From Streptomyces sp. Je 1-79 (GTDB taxonomy: Bacteria; Actinomycetota; Actinomycetes; Streptomycetales; Streptomycetaceae): a stretch of DNA of 64,000 nucleotides. The first letter of the stretch is position 1; each line of letters starts with the position of its first letter. The DNA lies in the NCBI RefSeq assembly GCF_025195125.1, contig NZ_JAMGSL010000009.1:287720-351719 (forward strand), read 5' to 3'. This document shows, one piece after another, positions 17,037 through 26,090 of this stretch. A program made the translations under genes and the position numbers. A model generated the notes under the pieces. It was not told the origin of the DNA, made no database searches, and worked only from the letters and a program-made list of their open reading frames with translations.

Positions 17037-18074
17037 GTGACCGTCAGGAAATTCTCCCGCCCCAGCCTGCTCGTCCTCGCCTCCGCGGCGCTCGTCGCCC
17101 TCGGATCCGGGACGATCGCCGGTGCCGGGGCCCCGGCCCTGCCGTCCCCCCGGCACGGGCTCAACATCCTGGTCGCCGGAGTGGACAGCAGGCAGGGGCT
17201 CACGGCCGCCGAGCTGAACCGGTACTACGCCGGCGGCAAGGGGTGCGACTGCACCGACGTGATGATGCTGGTCCACATCTCGGCCGCGAACGACCGGGTC
17301 AGCGTGGTGAGTCTGCCCCGCGACTCGCTCACCGAGTTCCCCGGGGACCACGTCGACCGGCGGACGGGCAAGGTCCACGGACGGCATCCGGCGAAGATCA
17401 ACGCGGCCCACACGGAGGGCGGACCCGCGTTCACCGTCGAGGCCGTCGAGCGGATGACGGGCACACCCGTCCACCGCTATCTGGAGATCGACTTCCGGCG
17501 CTTCATCGACGGCGTGGACCGCGTCGAGGGCGGGGTGCCGATCTGCACCGAGACGCAGCTCAAGGACCCGGTCACCGGGATCGACCTGGCGCCGGGGACC
17601 CGGCACGTCAAGGGCGGCGAGGCGCTCCAGTACGTACGGTCACGGCGCGCGGACGGGAAGATGGACTTCGGGCGGATCCAGAAGCAGCAGCGGTTCGTCG
17701 TCAACACGCTGAAGACGATCCGGGCCGACCTGACCGCCCCCACCCGGCTGCGGCTGCTGGCGTCGACCCTGCGCGGCACGGCGCACGTCGAACGCTCCCT
17801 GACCGTGACCGAGATGCTGATCCTCGGCGCCAGGCTGCGGGATCTCACCCCTGAGCGTACGGAGTTCGCCATGGTGCCCATCCGCCGCTTCAACCCGCTC
17901 ATCGCCGGCGTGGGCTCCTCGGTCGCGGTGGACGAGGAGCAGGCGGCGGAGGTCTTCGAGGCGCTGCGCTCCGACCGGCCGCTGCCGGCGGCCCGCCCCG
18001 GCCCCACGAGTGAGATCCCGCGAGGCCTGGGCGAGTACCGGCCGGCAGCCGGGGACAGCCTCGTATGCCCGTAG
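17037..18074 (+). CDS. LytR-CpsA-Psr (LCP) family protein
   Basis: 345-residue membrane-anchored phosphotransferase-type protein. A single N-terminal signal anchor (residues 8-30) precedes an extracellular LCP domain. That domain contains VSLPRDS near residue 95 and YVRSRRADGKMDFGRIQKQQ near 200, whose Arg/Asp residues bind the pyrophosphate-lipid substrate in this family. LCP enzymes transfer undecaprenyl-linked glycopolymers onto peptidoglycan, so this is a natural candidate to anchor the product of the upstream polysaccharide operon. No LytR_C domain follows. GTG at 17037 is preferred over GTG at 17031 for the spacing from GGGTGG. Confidence 0.9.
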   Translation: MTVRKFSRPSLLVLASAALVALGSGTIAGAGAPALPSPRHGLNILVAGVDSRQGLTAAELNRYYAGGKGCDCTDVMMLVHISAANDRVSVVSLPRDSLTEFPGDHVDRRTGKVHGRHPAKINAAHTEGGPAFTVEAVERMTGTPVHRYLEIDFRRFIDGVDRVEGGVPICTETQLKDPVTGIDLAPGTRHVKGGEALQYVRSRRADGKMDFGRIQKQQRFVVNTLKTIRADLTAPTRLRLLASTLRGTAHVERSLTVTEMLILGARLRDLTPERTEFAMVPIRRFNPLIAGVGSSVAVDEEQAAEVFEALRSDRPLPAARPGPTSEIPRGLGEYRPAAGDSLVCP

Positions 18075-18091
18075 CGTCCCCGGCGCGCGGC

Positions 18092-20122
18092 TCAGTGGGC
18101 GAGCGTGCGGGCCAGTTCGGCCGGGTCCGTCGTCGGCGCGTCGCAGGTGAAGTGACGGCAGACGTACGCGGCCGCTCCCCCGCCCACCAGCGGACGGTCC
18201 TTGAGCAGCGGGAACTCCTCGCCGTCCGGGGCGCCGAAGGCGACCACGGCACCGGGCGCGGGGGCGAGCAGCGCGGTGCGGTGCAGCGCCCGGGCCGGGC
18301 CGTCGTCACCGCCGGGGCCGACCACCGCGATCTCGCGGGGACCGTCCAGCAGGGCCTCCGCCGTGGCCAGACCCCAGCCGATGAACCGGGGCGCGCGCGG
18401 ACCGAGCGCCTTGACCACGCCGAGCGCGCCCTCGGCGGCGGTGCGGTGCGCCTCGGAGCCGGTGTGCGCGGCGTACGAGAGGAGCGCGCCGGCGGCGGCC
18501 GTCCAGCCGGAGGGGGTCGCGTTGTCGGTCGGGTCCTGCGGGCGGCGGATCAGCGTCTCGGCGTCATGGGCCGTGTCGTACAGGGCGCCGCCCTCGGCGA
18601 CGAACTGGTCCAGGACGATGTCGAGCAGGAAACCCGCGAACTCCAGCCAGACGCCCTCGCCGGTCACCCCGGCGAGCGTGAGGAAGCCCTCGGCGACGTC
18701 CGCGTAGTCCTCCAGGACCCCGGCGTTGGCCCCGGCCTTGCCGTCCTTGGAGGTACGGAAGAGCCGCGCGCCCTCGCCCATGTGGATCCGTACGAGCAGG
18801 TCGGCGGCCTCCGTGGCGCGCTCGACCAGGTCGGGCCGGTCGAAGAAGGCACCGGTCTCGGCGAGGGCCGCGATCGCGAGGCCGTTCCAGGCGGCGACGA
18901 TCTTGTCGTCGCGGCCGGGGCGCTCGCGCCGGTCGCGGGCGGCGAGCAGCCGCTCCTTGACCGAGGCGGTCACCTCCGCGTCGGCGCCGCCCGCGTCCCG
19001 GGGAAGCTGGAGGACGGAGGCGCCCTCCTCGAAGGTGCCCTCCTCGGTGACGCCGAAGTGCCGCGCGGCGAAGGCGGCGTCCTCCTCGCCGAGGACGTCG
19101 GCCAGCTGCGCCGGGGTCCACACGTAGTAGGCGCCCTCGACGTGCCTGCCCGTGCTGTCGGCGCTGTCCGCGTCGAGCGCGGAGGCGAAACCGCCCTCCG
19201 GGGTGCGCAGTTCGCGGACCATGAAGTCGGCCGTCTCCAGGGCGACCCGGCGGGCCAGGTCGCTGCCGGTGGCCCGCCACAGATGCGCGTACACCCGGCA
19301 CAGCAGGGCGTTGTCGTAGAGCATCTTCTCGAAGTGCGGGACGACCCAGTCGCGGTCCACCGCGTAGCGGGCGAAACCGCCGCCGAGCTGGTCGTAGATC
19401 CCGCCGCGCGCCATCGCCTCGCAGGTGTCGGCGGCCATCTGGAGGGCGCCCTCGGCTCCCGTACGGACGTGGTGGCGCAGCAGGAACTCCAGCGCCATCG
19501 ACGGCGGGAACTTGGGCGCACCGCCGAAGCCGCCGCTGCGGCTGTCGTACTCGCGGGTCAGACCCAGCAGCGCCTGGGAGAGCTCCGGCTCGCCGGGCAC
19601 GCCGTCGCCGCCGAAGGCGAGGGAGCGGGCGGAGAGGTCCTCGACGATCTTCCCGGCGACCTCGCCGACCTCCTCGCGACGGTCGGTCCAGGCCCGGGCG
19701 ACGCCGTCGAGGACGTCACCGAAGGAGGGCATGCCGTGCTTGGACTCCGGCGGGAAGTACGTACCGAAGTAGAACGGCTCCGCGTCCGGGGTGAGGAAGA
19801 CGGTCATCGGCCAGCCGCCCTGGCCGGTCGCCGCCTGCACGGCCTCCATGTAGACGGCGTCGACGTCGGGCCGCTCCTCGCGGTCGACCTTGACGGCGAC
19901 GAAGTGCTCGTTGACATAGGCGGCGGTCGTCTCGTCCTCGAAGGACTCGTGGGCCATCACATGGCACCAGTGACAACTGCTGTAGCCAACGCTGAGCAGC
20001 ACGGGAACCTCGCGCCGGCGCGCCTCCTCGAACGCCTCGGCCGACCACGGCCACCAGTCGACCGGGTTGTCGGCATGCTGCAGCAGATACGGGGACGTCT
20101 CATGGGCCAGTCTGTTCGGCAT
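18092..20122 (-). CDS. Thioredoxin-domain YyaL-type protein (DUF255)
   Basis: 676-residue cytosolic protein. The N-terminus MPNRLAHETSPYLLQHADNPVDWW is the signature of the DUF255/spermatogenesis-associated protein 20 family. A thioredoxin-like fold carries C50-H-W-C53 in YSSCHWCHVM. The remainder resembles an (alpha/alpha)6 toroid, as in N-acylglucosamine epimerases, with GGIYDQLGGGFARYAVD, WVVPHFEKMLYDNA and VWTPAQL. Function is unsettled in bacteria; a redox or sugar-related role is suspected. ATG at 20122 is preceded by GGATGGAG. It converges on the LCP gene with a 17-bp gap and no hairpin. Confidence 0.9.
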   Translation of the reverse strand: MPNRLAHETSPYLLQHADNPVDWWPWSAEAFEEARRREVPVLLSVGYSSCHWCHVMAHESFEDETTAAYVNEHFVAVKVDREERPDVDAVYMEAVQAATGQGGWPMTVFLTPDAEPFYFGTYFPPESKHGMPSFGDVLDGVARAWTDRREEVGEVAGKIVEDLSARSLAFGGDGVPGEPELSQALLGLTREYDSRSGGFGGAPKFPPSMALEFLLRHHVRTGAEGALQMAADTCEAMARGGIYDQLGGGFARYAVDRDWVVPHFEKMLYDNALLCRVYAHLWRATGSDLARRVALETADFMVRELRTPEGGFASALDADSADSTGRHVEGAYYVWTPAQLADVLGEEDAAFAARHFGVTEEGTFEEGASVLQLPRDAGGADAEVTASVKERLLAARDRRERPGRDDKIVAAWNGLAIAALAETGAFFDRPDLVERATEAADLLVRIHMGEGARLFRTSKDGKAGANAGVLEDYADVAEGFLTLAGVTGEGVWLEFAGFLLDIVLDQFVAEGGALYDTAHDAETLIRRPQDPTDNATPSGWTAAAGALLSYAAHTGSEAHRTAAEGALGVVKALGPRAPRFIGWGLATAEALLDGPREIAVVGPGGDDGPARALHRTALLAPAPGAVVAFGAPDGEEFPLLKDRPLVGGGAAAYVCRHFTCDAPTTDPAELARTLAH

Positions 20123-20204
20123 GTCTCCATCCTCGCGCACACGACAAGGCCCCGGTCGTACGCCACGGGTGGCGGGGCGCGAACGGGGCAGTGATAGTGG
20201 TACG

Positions 20205-20255
20205 GAAAGCGGCCCCGTTCCTCGCAGGTCGAATGCGAGGAACGGGGCCGTTTTC
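20205..20255. terminator. Strong terminator downstream of rodlin
   Basis: A 22-bp stem with one G-T wobble (core CGGCCCCGTTCCTCGCA, 17 bp perfect) and a 7-nt loop. It is flanked by A-rich and T-rich ends (AAAG/TTTTC), so it can work in both directions. One of the strongest terminators in the window, fitting a highly expressed rodlin gene. Confidence 0.92.
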
Positions 20256-20271
20256 AGCGGTCCGGTCGGAC

Positions 20272-20664
20272 TCAGCCGCCGACGTTCCCGTTCTGGGACA
20301 GAACCTCACCCAGGATGTGCGAGAGGGCGTTGTCGCCGTTCTGCTCCACCGAGTTCTGGGTGCAGGTCTGGTTCTGCGCCGGGTTGCCGAGGACGTCCTG
20401 GACCGCGACCGGGACCGCGATGACACCGATCGGAACCTGCGCCTGGAGCTTCTGGACGTCGAAGCAGTGCAGCACGCCACCGTTGACGAGACCGAAGTTC
20501 GGGCTCATGTAGCCACCGGTGGAGTTGCTGCCGATCGACTGCTTCGACGTGTTGCCGATGATGTTGGCGCTGCCGCCGTCGTTGCCGGCCGCCGACGCAG
20601 CGGTCGCGGAAACGCCGACGACCGAGGCCGCAACTGCCGCCGTAGCAAGAACCTTCTTGATCAC
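20272..20664 (-). CDS. Rodlin protein
   Basis: 130-residue secreted protein with a signal peptide (MIKKVLATAAVAASVVGVSATAASAA) and a rodlin domain. The order of features matches RdlA/RdlB: a Gly/Asn-rich start, MSPNFGLVNGGVLHCFDVQKL, PIGVIAVPVAVQDVL, QNQTCTQNS and DNALSHILGEV. Rodlins help organise chaplin fibrils into the rodlet layer of aerial hyphae and spores. GTG is the start, with AAGGAAG upstream; no ATG precedes the signal peptide. Streptomycetes often carry rdlA and rdlB as a divergent pair, but only one copy is seen here, divergent instead from a large NB-ARC gene. Confidence 0.92.
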   Translation of the reverse strand: MIKKVLATAAVAASVVGVSATAASAAGNDGGSANIIGNTSKQSIGSNSTGGYMSPNFGLVNGGVLHCFDVQKLQAQVPIGVIAVPVAVQDVLGNPAQNQTCTQNSVEQNGDNALSHILGEVLSQNGNVGG

Positions 20665-20907
20665 GAGTCTTCCTTCTTGAGCTCGAGGGCCCTGGATTGC
20701 TCCGTTAGCCGAAGCACGCTGATCAACTGCCGGAGAGGGGATTGGTTCCGGGGCGTCACTCGGACGCGGTATTCGGCAGATGAACGCCATCGGACGCCGT
20801 GTCGAGGGGCAGGCGTTCGGGACGCCGGTCGGCCCGCTCCCTCGCGCCCACGCGCGTCCCGCAGCACACTTGTGGCCGCAAGCGGAAGCTCTCGGAGGGG
20901 GACGCAC

Positions 20908-23900
20908 ATGCGGGACAGCCACCAGGCCGAAGCCGAACGGCTGTTGGCACGCGCCGTGGAGGAGGAGGTGCGGCGCTCCGGCGGCCGCCTCGACGCCACG
21001 GCGCTGCTGGCACGCGGCCGGGCCGCGCTGGACACCATGGCGGCGGGTGCGGGTGAGGAGTACGGGGTCTATCTGCGGGCGCTGGAGGAGGCGGAGGCGG
21101 AACAGCGCTCGCTGGGCGACCGGTTCAGCGGAGCCGCCGTGGGAGCACCCGCGCTGGTCACCGCCGTCGCGGCGGTCGCGGCCTTCGGCGCGGACCTGGC
21201 GCTGGGCACGGCGGCCGGGACGGCGCTGGGAGCCGCGGCCGTCGTGGCGGCCGCGGGCGCGGCGACGACGGTCCTGAAGGTGACCGCCGGGCACTGGCCG
21301 GCCGCGCACCGCCGGGCGGGCGCCCTCGGCCAGCCGGGCGGCACCGAGCAGCTGCGGCTCCAGTGGCTGACGGCCCTCGACGTCCGGGGCGTACGGCCCT
21401 TCATCGACCAGCAGCGCGTCCTGCTCGCCACCACGCAGCAGCCCGCGCAGAAGGTCGTGTCGCAGCTGCGGGGCTCCGACCGCAGCGCGGCGGCCCGGCG
21501 GCGGACGGTCCTGGAGCAGTCCTTCGGTCATCTCCCCGACTCGGGAGGACCGTTCACCGGGCGGCGGACGGAGCTGGCCCAGATCACCCAGTGGGTGCAG
21601 GCCGGGCGGGCGTCGACGCAGACCCGGCCGACGGTCGTGATGCTCCACGGAGAGCAGGGCTCGGGCCGGACGACGCTCGCGGTACGGGCGGCGCACGCGC
21701 TGCGGGACCAGTTCCGCGGGGCGTGCGTGGTGGACCTGCGGGGCGGGACGCACGGCGAGAAGCCGCTGACGACCCGGGAGGCGCTGCTGCATCTGCTGAA
21801 CCGGCTGGGCGCGCCCCGCGAGCAGCTGCTGTTCCGCGAGCGGTCCTCCGCGGAGCAGCAGGTGCGCAGGCTGGCCGAGCTGTACCACCAGCATCTGACC
21901 GGGCTGCCGGTGACGGTGATCCTGGACGACGCGGTGGAGGCGGAGCAGGTCCGCACGCTCCTGCCCGAGCGCTCCGACAGCCTGGTCCTGGTCACCTGCC
22001 GGGAGCCGCTGGAGCTGGGCGCGGACGTGCCGGCTTCCGTGCACCGGCTGCCGGTGGCAGCGCTGGACGCGGCGGGAGCGGAGGAGCTGCTGCGGGAGGC
22101 AGCGTGGGCGCCGGACCCGGGGCCGTACGACTCCGAGGCCTTCGAGGCGATCCGGGAGCTGTGCGGTGGGCTGCCGCTGGCGCTGCGGGTCGCCGGTTCG
22201 TCGCTGGGCCGCCGCTCGATGAGCGATCTGGCGCAGCTCCTCGCGCGACCGGGCTGGAACCCGACGCCGCTCGAACGGGCCCTTTCCATACGGTACTTCA
22301 CCGATCTCGACGAGGACGGCAGGCTGCTGCTCCGGCGCCTGGCGCTCGCCGGGCGGGCCTCGCTCGGTGCGGCGGCCGCGGGGGCGCTGCTCGGCGGGAG
22401 CGGGCAGGAGGGGGCCCGGCTGCTCGCGGAACTGGCCCGGGCCGGTCTCCTCGACCATGTCCGTGGGGAGCGGTACCGGCTGCACGACGCGGTGCGCGCG
22501 TTCGCGGCGGCCCGGCTCAGGGACGAGGAGGACGCGGCGGCGATCGCGGCGGCGCAGGAGCGGCTGATCCAGAACTACGCCGAGCTCGCGGACGCGGTGA
22601 TCCGGATGGTCGACGGCAAGATGTCGACCCGCGCCGACCGGTTCGACGGGCACGGCTTCGGGTCTCTGGAGGCGGCGCTGCGCTGGCTGGACGACGAGTC
22701 GAGCTTCATCACGTCGGCGCTGCGTCACGCCGAGGGCGTGGACCAGCAGGCGGTACTGAATCTGCTCGGCGCGCTCTGCGACTACTGCCTGCTGCGCGGC
22801 GACCTCTACCGGCTGGGTGAGATCAACGAGCTGACCGACGCGGTCGGGCAGGGACTCCTGTCCCGGTCGGTGCAGTGGCGGACCGGTATCGCGGCCCGGC
22901 AGCTCGGCGAGCTCGACAAGGCGCGCACCACGCTGACCTCGGTGGTCTCCCTCTACCAGGAAGCGCACCAGGACGCGGGGGCGGCGCTCGCGCTCTGCTC
23001 GCTCGGGATCACGCTGCACCACCAGGGCAATCTGACGGAGGCGTCCGCGAAGCTGCGGGAGGCCCTGGTGCTCCAGGAGCCGGAGTCGCTCGCCGCCGAC
23101 CGGGGCTGGACGCTGCACGCCCTCGCCGCGGTCGAGCGGGACCGGGCGAACCTGGCCGAGGCGCTGACCCTGCTGCGCGCGGCCCTGGAGCTGCACCGGG
23201 AGAACGAGTCCGTGCACGGCGAGGCCTGGGCGCACTTCCAGCTGGGCCAGGTGTGTCTGCGCATGGGCGACGTGGAGCGGGCCGACGCCGAGCTGCGCGC
23301 GGCGCTCGACCGGTACGGACGGACCCGTGACGGGCGGGGCGAGGCGTGGGCGCTGACCCAGCTGGCCCGCGCCCGGCTCGTCGAGGGCGAGGTCACGCCG
23401 GCGGTCGACGGCCTGCGCCAGGCCCTCTCCCGCCACCGTGACCAGGAGGACGCCCGTGGCGAGGCCTGGACGCTGTACTACCTGGGGCACGCGCTCGAAG
23501 AGCGCGGGGACCTCGATCAGGCGGTGCGGGAGCTGGAGCGGGCCCGCACGATGTTCTCCCGGATGCGGGACGTGTACGGGCTCGCCTGCGCCCGGCACCA
23601 CTCGGGGCGGGTCACCCGCGACCAGCGGGCGGCCCAGACCGGCAACCTGCGCAATTCCGGCTTCGCCCGGCAGCTCCTGGTGGACGCCCGGGCGGACTTC
23701 CACCGCATCGGCGTGGCCCACGGAGAGGCCTGGACCTGCCTGGAGCTGGCGATCGTGGACGCCGGGAACGGGAAGGCGGCGCAGGCCCTGGAGCTGTGCG
23801 CGGAGTCGGAGCGGCTCTTCCTGTCGTACGACGACCGCCGGGGCGCCGACTGGGCCCGCTTCCTGCGCTGCACGCTGCTGCCGTACGCCTCACCGGGCGG

Positions 23901-24120
23901 CGTCGAGGTGGGCACGGCGGTGGCCCAGGAGGAGCTGAGCCTGCTGGCCCGGGACCGTCATCCGACGCGGGACGGAAAGCTGGAGGACTGCGCGGAGGCG
24001 TACGCCCTGGTCCTGGAGCGGGGCGTCCAGCTGGAGGCGGGCTGGCAGGCCTGGGACCTGGGGATGGTGCCGAACCGCCACGCGCGGGAGGTGATGGGCG
24101 TCCCGGTGGAGGCGGCGTAG
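20908..24120 (+). CDS. NB-ARC/TPR regulatory ATPase
   Basis: 1070-residue STAND-type protein. Two hydrophobic segments (about 76-96 and 100-123) suggest membrane association near the N-terminus. An NB-ARC ATPase follows with Walker A GEQGSGRTT (248-257), Walker B VTVILDDA and a sensor-like GLPLALRVAGS. The C-terminal half is tetratricopeptide repeats (for example LGITLHHQGNLTEASAKLREAL, ARGEAWTLYYLGHALEERGD). AfsR/SARP regulators share the ATPase-TPR layout, but no SARP or HTH DNA-binding domain is present, so action by protein contact is more likely. ATG has GGAGGGG 7 nt upstream. It is divergent from the rodlin gene. Confidence 0.85.
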   Translation: MRDSHQAEAERLLARAVEEEVRRSGGRLDATALLARGRAALDTMAAGAGEEYGVYLRALEEAEAEQRSLGDRFSGAAVGAPALVTAVAAVAAFGADLALGTAAGTALGAAAVVAAAGAATTVLKVTAGHWPAAHRRAGALGQPGGTEQLRLQWLTALDVRGVRPFIDQQRVLLATTQQPAQKVVSQLRGSDRSAAARRRTVLEQSFGHLPDSGGPFTGRRTELAQITQWVQAGRASTQTRPTVVMLHGEQGSGRTTLAVRAAHALRDQFRGACVVDLRGGTHGEKPLTTREALLHLLNRLGAPREQLLFRERSSAEQQVRRLAELYHQHLTGLPVTVILDDAVEAEQVRTLLPERSDSLVLVTCREPLELGADVPASVHRLPVAALDAAGAEELLREAAWAPDPGPYDSEAFEAIRELCGGLPLALRVAGSSLGRRSMSDLAQLLARPGWNPTPLERALSIRYFTDLDEDGRLLLRRLALAGRASLGAAAAGALLGGSGQEGARLLAELARAGLLDHVRGERYRLHDAVRAFAAARLRDEEDAAAIAAAQERLIQNYAELADAVIRMVDGKMSTRADRFDGHGFGSLEAALRWLDDESSFITSALRHAEGVDQQAVLNLLGALCDYCLLRGDLYRLGEINELTDAVGQGLLSRSVQWRTGIAARQLGELDKARTTLTSVVSLYQEAHQDAGAALALCSLGITLHHQGNLTEASAKLREALVLQEPESLAADRGWTLHALAAVERDRANLAEALTLLRAALELHRENESVHGEAWAHFQLGQVCLRMGDVERADAELRAALDRYGRTRDGRGEAWALTQLARARLVEGEVTPAVDGLRQALSRHRDQEDARGEAWTLYYLGHALEERGDLDQAVRELERARTMFSRMRDVYGLACARHHSGRVTRDQRAAQTGNLRNSGFARQLLVDARADFHRIGVAHGEAWTCLELAIVDAGNGKAAQALELCAESERLFLSYDDRRGADWARFLRCTLLPYASPGGVEVGTAVAQEELSLLARDRHPTRDGKLEDCAEAYALVLERGVQLEAGWQAWDLGMVPNRHAREVMGVPVEAA

Positions 24121-24184
24121 GCGGGGGCCCGGGGTAGACCGGCGCCGGCGGACGCCGCGGGCCCCGGGAACGGCGCGCTGGCCC

Positions 24185-24260
24185 CCGGGGACGGCTCGGT
24201 GCGGGCTCTCCTCGGGCGGTGCGGCGCTCCGGGGACGGCTCGGTGCGGGCTCTCCTCGGG
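24185..24260. repeat. Two perfect 32-bp direct repeats
   Basis: A 32-bp sequence starting CCGGGGACGGCTCGGTGCGG occurs identically at 24185-24216 and 24229-24260, a 44-bp repeat period. It lies in the gap between the NB-ARC gene and the small membrane protein gene. The second copy contributes the left arm of the hairpin at 24245-24270. Confidence 0.95.
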
Positions 24261-24270
24261 GGAGGCCCGC
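24245..24270. terminator. Terminator between convergent NB-ARC and small membrane gene
   Basis: GCGGGC and GCCCGC arms with CTCC/GGAG pairing inside form a short hairpin just downstream of the minus-strand small membrane protein gene. Confidence 0.55.
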
Positions 24271-24287
24271 ACCGCGGCGGTCGGCCG

Positions 24288-24521
24288 CTACTCCCGGGCC
24301 GTCGCCTTGCCGCCCTGCGCGGCGGCGGCCGCCTTCGGGTCGGGGGTCTCCTCGAAGGAGACCTTGCCCATGTGGCGGTTCATCGACTTCATCAGCATCC
24401 AGACGGCCACGGCCATCACGGCGAAGACCACGAACCCGAGGACGCCGGGGGTCACCTTGTTCTCGTCCAGCTCTTTCGCGGCGAGGGGGACGAGCTGGGT
24501 CAGTGCCAGGTGTGCGCTCAT
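24288..24521 (-). CDS. Small single-pass membrane protein downstream of mca
   Basis: 77-residue protein with one transmembrane helix (GVLGFVVFAVMAVAVWMLM, about residues 26-44) followed by a basic then Ala-rich cytoplasmic tail (SMNRHMGKVSFEETPDP). ATG at 24521 follows the mca stop by 1 nt (TGACATG), so translation is coupled. An ATG 9 nt earlier would overlap mca. This neighbourhood is conserved next to mca in streptomycetes as far as I remember. Function unknown. Confidence 0.8.
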   Translation of the reverse strand: MSAHLALTQLVPLAAKELDENKVTPGVLGFVVFAVMAVAVWMLMKSMNRHMGKVSFEETPDPKAAAAAQGGKATARE

Positions 24522-24522
24522 G

Positions 24523-25404
24523 TCAGGCATTGTCGCGGATGCCCGCGAAGAGGTCGTCCTCGGGGAGGGAGGTGGGCACCAGCGACTTGCTGAGCTCGTA
24601 CTCCTCCGTCGGCCAGACCTCCTTCTGGATCTCCATCGGCACCCGGAACCAGCCGCCGTCCGGATCGATCTGCGTACGGTGGGCGATCAGCGCCTTGTCG
24701 CGGATCTCGAAGAAGTCCGCGCACGGCACGTGCGTGGTCAGGATCCGCTCCGTGCGCTCGAACTCGTTCCAGCGCTTCAGCCAGTCGCCGTACGGCGACT
24801 CCAGGCCCCGGTCCAGGAGCGCCTGGTGCAGGGCCATGGTGCGCGGCTTGTTGAAGCCCTGGTTGTAGTAGACCTTCTGGGGCTGGTACGCCGGGCCGAA
24901 CTCGGCCTCCGGGTACTTCGCGGTGTCCGCGGCGCCCTCGAAGGCCACCATCGTGATCTTGTGGGTCATGATGTGGTCGGGGTGGGGGTACCCGCCGTTC
25001 TCGTCGTAGGTCGTGATGACCTGCGGACGGAAGGCGCGGATCTTGCGGACCAGCGCGCCGGCGGCCGTGTCCACGTCCTCCAGGGCGAAGCAGCCCTCGG
25101 GCAGCGGGGGCAGCGGGTCGCCCTCGGGCAGGCCGGAGTCGACGAAGCCCAGCCACTCCTGCCTGACGCCCAGGATCTCCCGGGCCTCGTCCATCTCCTT
25201 GCGGCGGACCTCGTGGATGTTCGCCTCGATGTAGGCGTCACCCTGGAGCTTGGGGTTGAGGATGGAGCCGCGCTCGCCGCCCGTGCACGTGACCACGAGC
25301 ACGTCCACCCCCTCGGACACATACTTGGCCATCGTCGCCGCGCCCTTGCTCGACTCGTCGTCGGGGTGGGCGTGAACGGCCATCAGTCGCAGCTGCTCAG
25401 TCAA
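24523..25404 (-). CDS. mca: Mycothiol conjugate amidase Mca
   Basis: 293-residue zinc hydrolase of the LmbE/PIG-L family. It cleaves mycothiol S-conjugates to a mercapturic acid and GlcN-inositol, detoxifying electrophiles and antibiotics in the cytosol. Zinc ligands lie in VHAHPDDE (residues 10-17) and GGYPHPDHIMTHK near residue 140. The length and the motif TGGERGSILNPKLQGD are typical of Mca rather than MshB. The start is TTG at 25404, chosen because GAGGA lies 7 nt upstream and the sequence MTEQLRLMAVHAHPDD aligns with the family; ATG at 25383 would remove the first strand. Co-transcribed with the small membrane protein and divergent from the DUF4307 gene. Confidence 0.95.
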   Translation of the reverse strand: MTEQLRLMAVHAHPDDESSKGAATMAKYVSEGVDVLVVTCTGGERGSILNPKLQGDAYIEANIHEVRRKEMDEAREILGVRQEWLGFVDSGLPEGDPLPPLPEGCFALEDVDTAAGALVRKIRAFRPQVITTYDENGGYPHPDHIMTHKITMVAFEGAADTAKYPEAEFGPAYQPQKVYYNQGFNKPRTMALHQALLDRGLESPYGDWLKRWNEFERTERILTTHVPCADFFEIRDKALIAHRTQIDPDGGWFRVPMEIQKEVWPTEEYELSKSLVPTSLPEDDLFAGIRDNA

Positions 25405-25499
25405 GACTCGATCCTCTGTGATTCGTCGCTGAGGGAGGTCTCTATAGTGACGGAACCGGGGGGCTGAAAATTCCCACCCCCGCGGCGAGAGGAACGATC

Positions 25500-25901
25500 A
25501 TGAGCGCGGTGCGAGAGCGGCTGCCGGAGGGGCGCTACGGGCGTTCCGCGGACGAGCGCGCCGACCACAAGCTCAAGATCACCGGGGCCGTGCTCGGGGT
25601 GCTGTTCCTCGGCCTGCTGGGCTGGTTCGGCTGGTACTACGTCGTCGACAGCAGGATCAGCGCGGAGACGATCAAGTTCGAGGTGGTGAGCGACACCGAG
25701 GTGCAGGTGCACCTGGAGGTGCGCAAGGACACCGCCGCCCACGGCGTCTGCACCCTGCGCTCGCGCTCCGAGGACGGGGCCGAGGTCGGGCGGAAGGACG
25801 TCCGCTTCGACGAGGCGAGCGACCGCATCGACCGCGTCGTGACCCTCCGCACGACCGCGCGGGCGACCAGCGCCGAGCTCATCGGGTGTACCGCCGGTTA
25901 G
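25500..25901 (+). CDS. DUF4307 membrane protein
   Basis: 133-residue single-pass membrane protein. A short charged cytoplasmic N-terminus (LPEGRYGRSADERADHKL) precedes a transmembrane helix near residues 28-50. The extracytoplasmic beta-rich domain contains KFEVVSDTEVQVHLEVRK and two cysteines. This is the layout of actinobacterial DUF4307 proteins, which sit next to mca in many genomes (recollection). A role connected with mycothiol is suggested only by neighbourhood. It is divergently transcribed from mca, with a 95-bp shared promoter region. Confidence 0.85.
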   Translation: MSAVRERLPEGRYGRSADERADHKLKITGAVLGVLFLGLLGWFGWYYVVDSRISAETIKFEVVSDTEVQVHLEVRKDTAAHGVCTLRSRSEDGAEVGRKDVRFDEASDRIDRVVTLRTTARATSAELIGCTAG

Positions 25902-26090
25902 CCACGGGTAGGCACCGGATGACGCGCCGGGCCCGGATCCGGCGCTGACCAGGGATGACGCCATCTTGATGGTTTATGTCCTCCCCCTTTTCGCCACTAA
26001 TTGTTAGGCTCGTGGTTTCGCCCACTCAGGAAGGACAATCCTTCTGGGTAGGGCGATGCTTTGTATTCCCAGTACCTACGAGGAGCACCT

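Noticed and set aside
20665..23721. Very long antisense frame continuous with the rodlin gene
   Set aside because: It is a shadow of the NB-ARC gene caused by high GC; the rodlin signal peptide and ribosome site fix the start at 20664.
24185..24260. CRISPR-like array
   Set aside because: Only two repeats with a 12-bp spacer and no cas genes.
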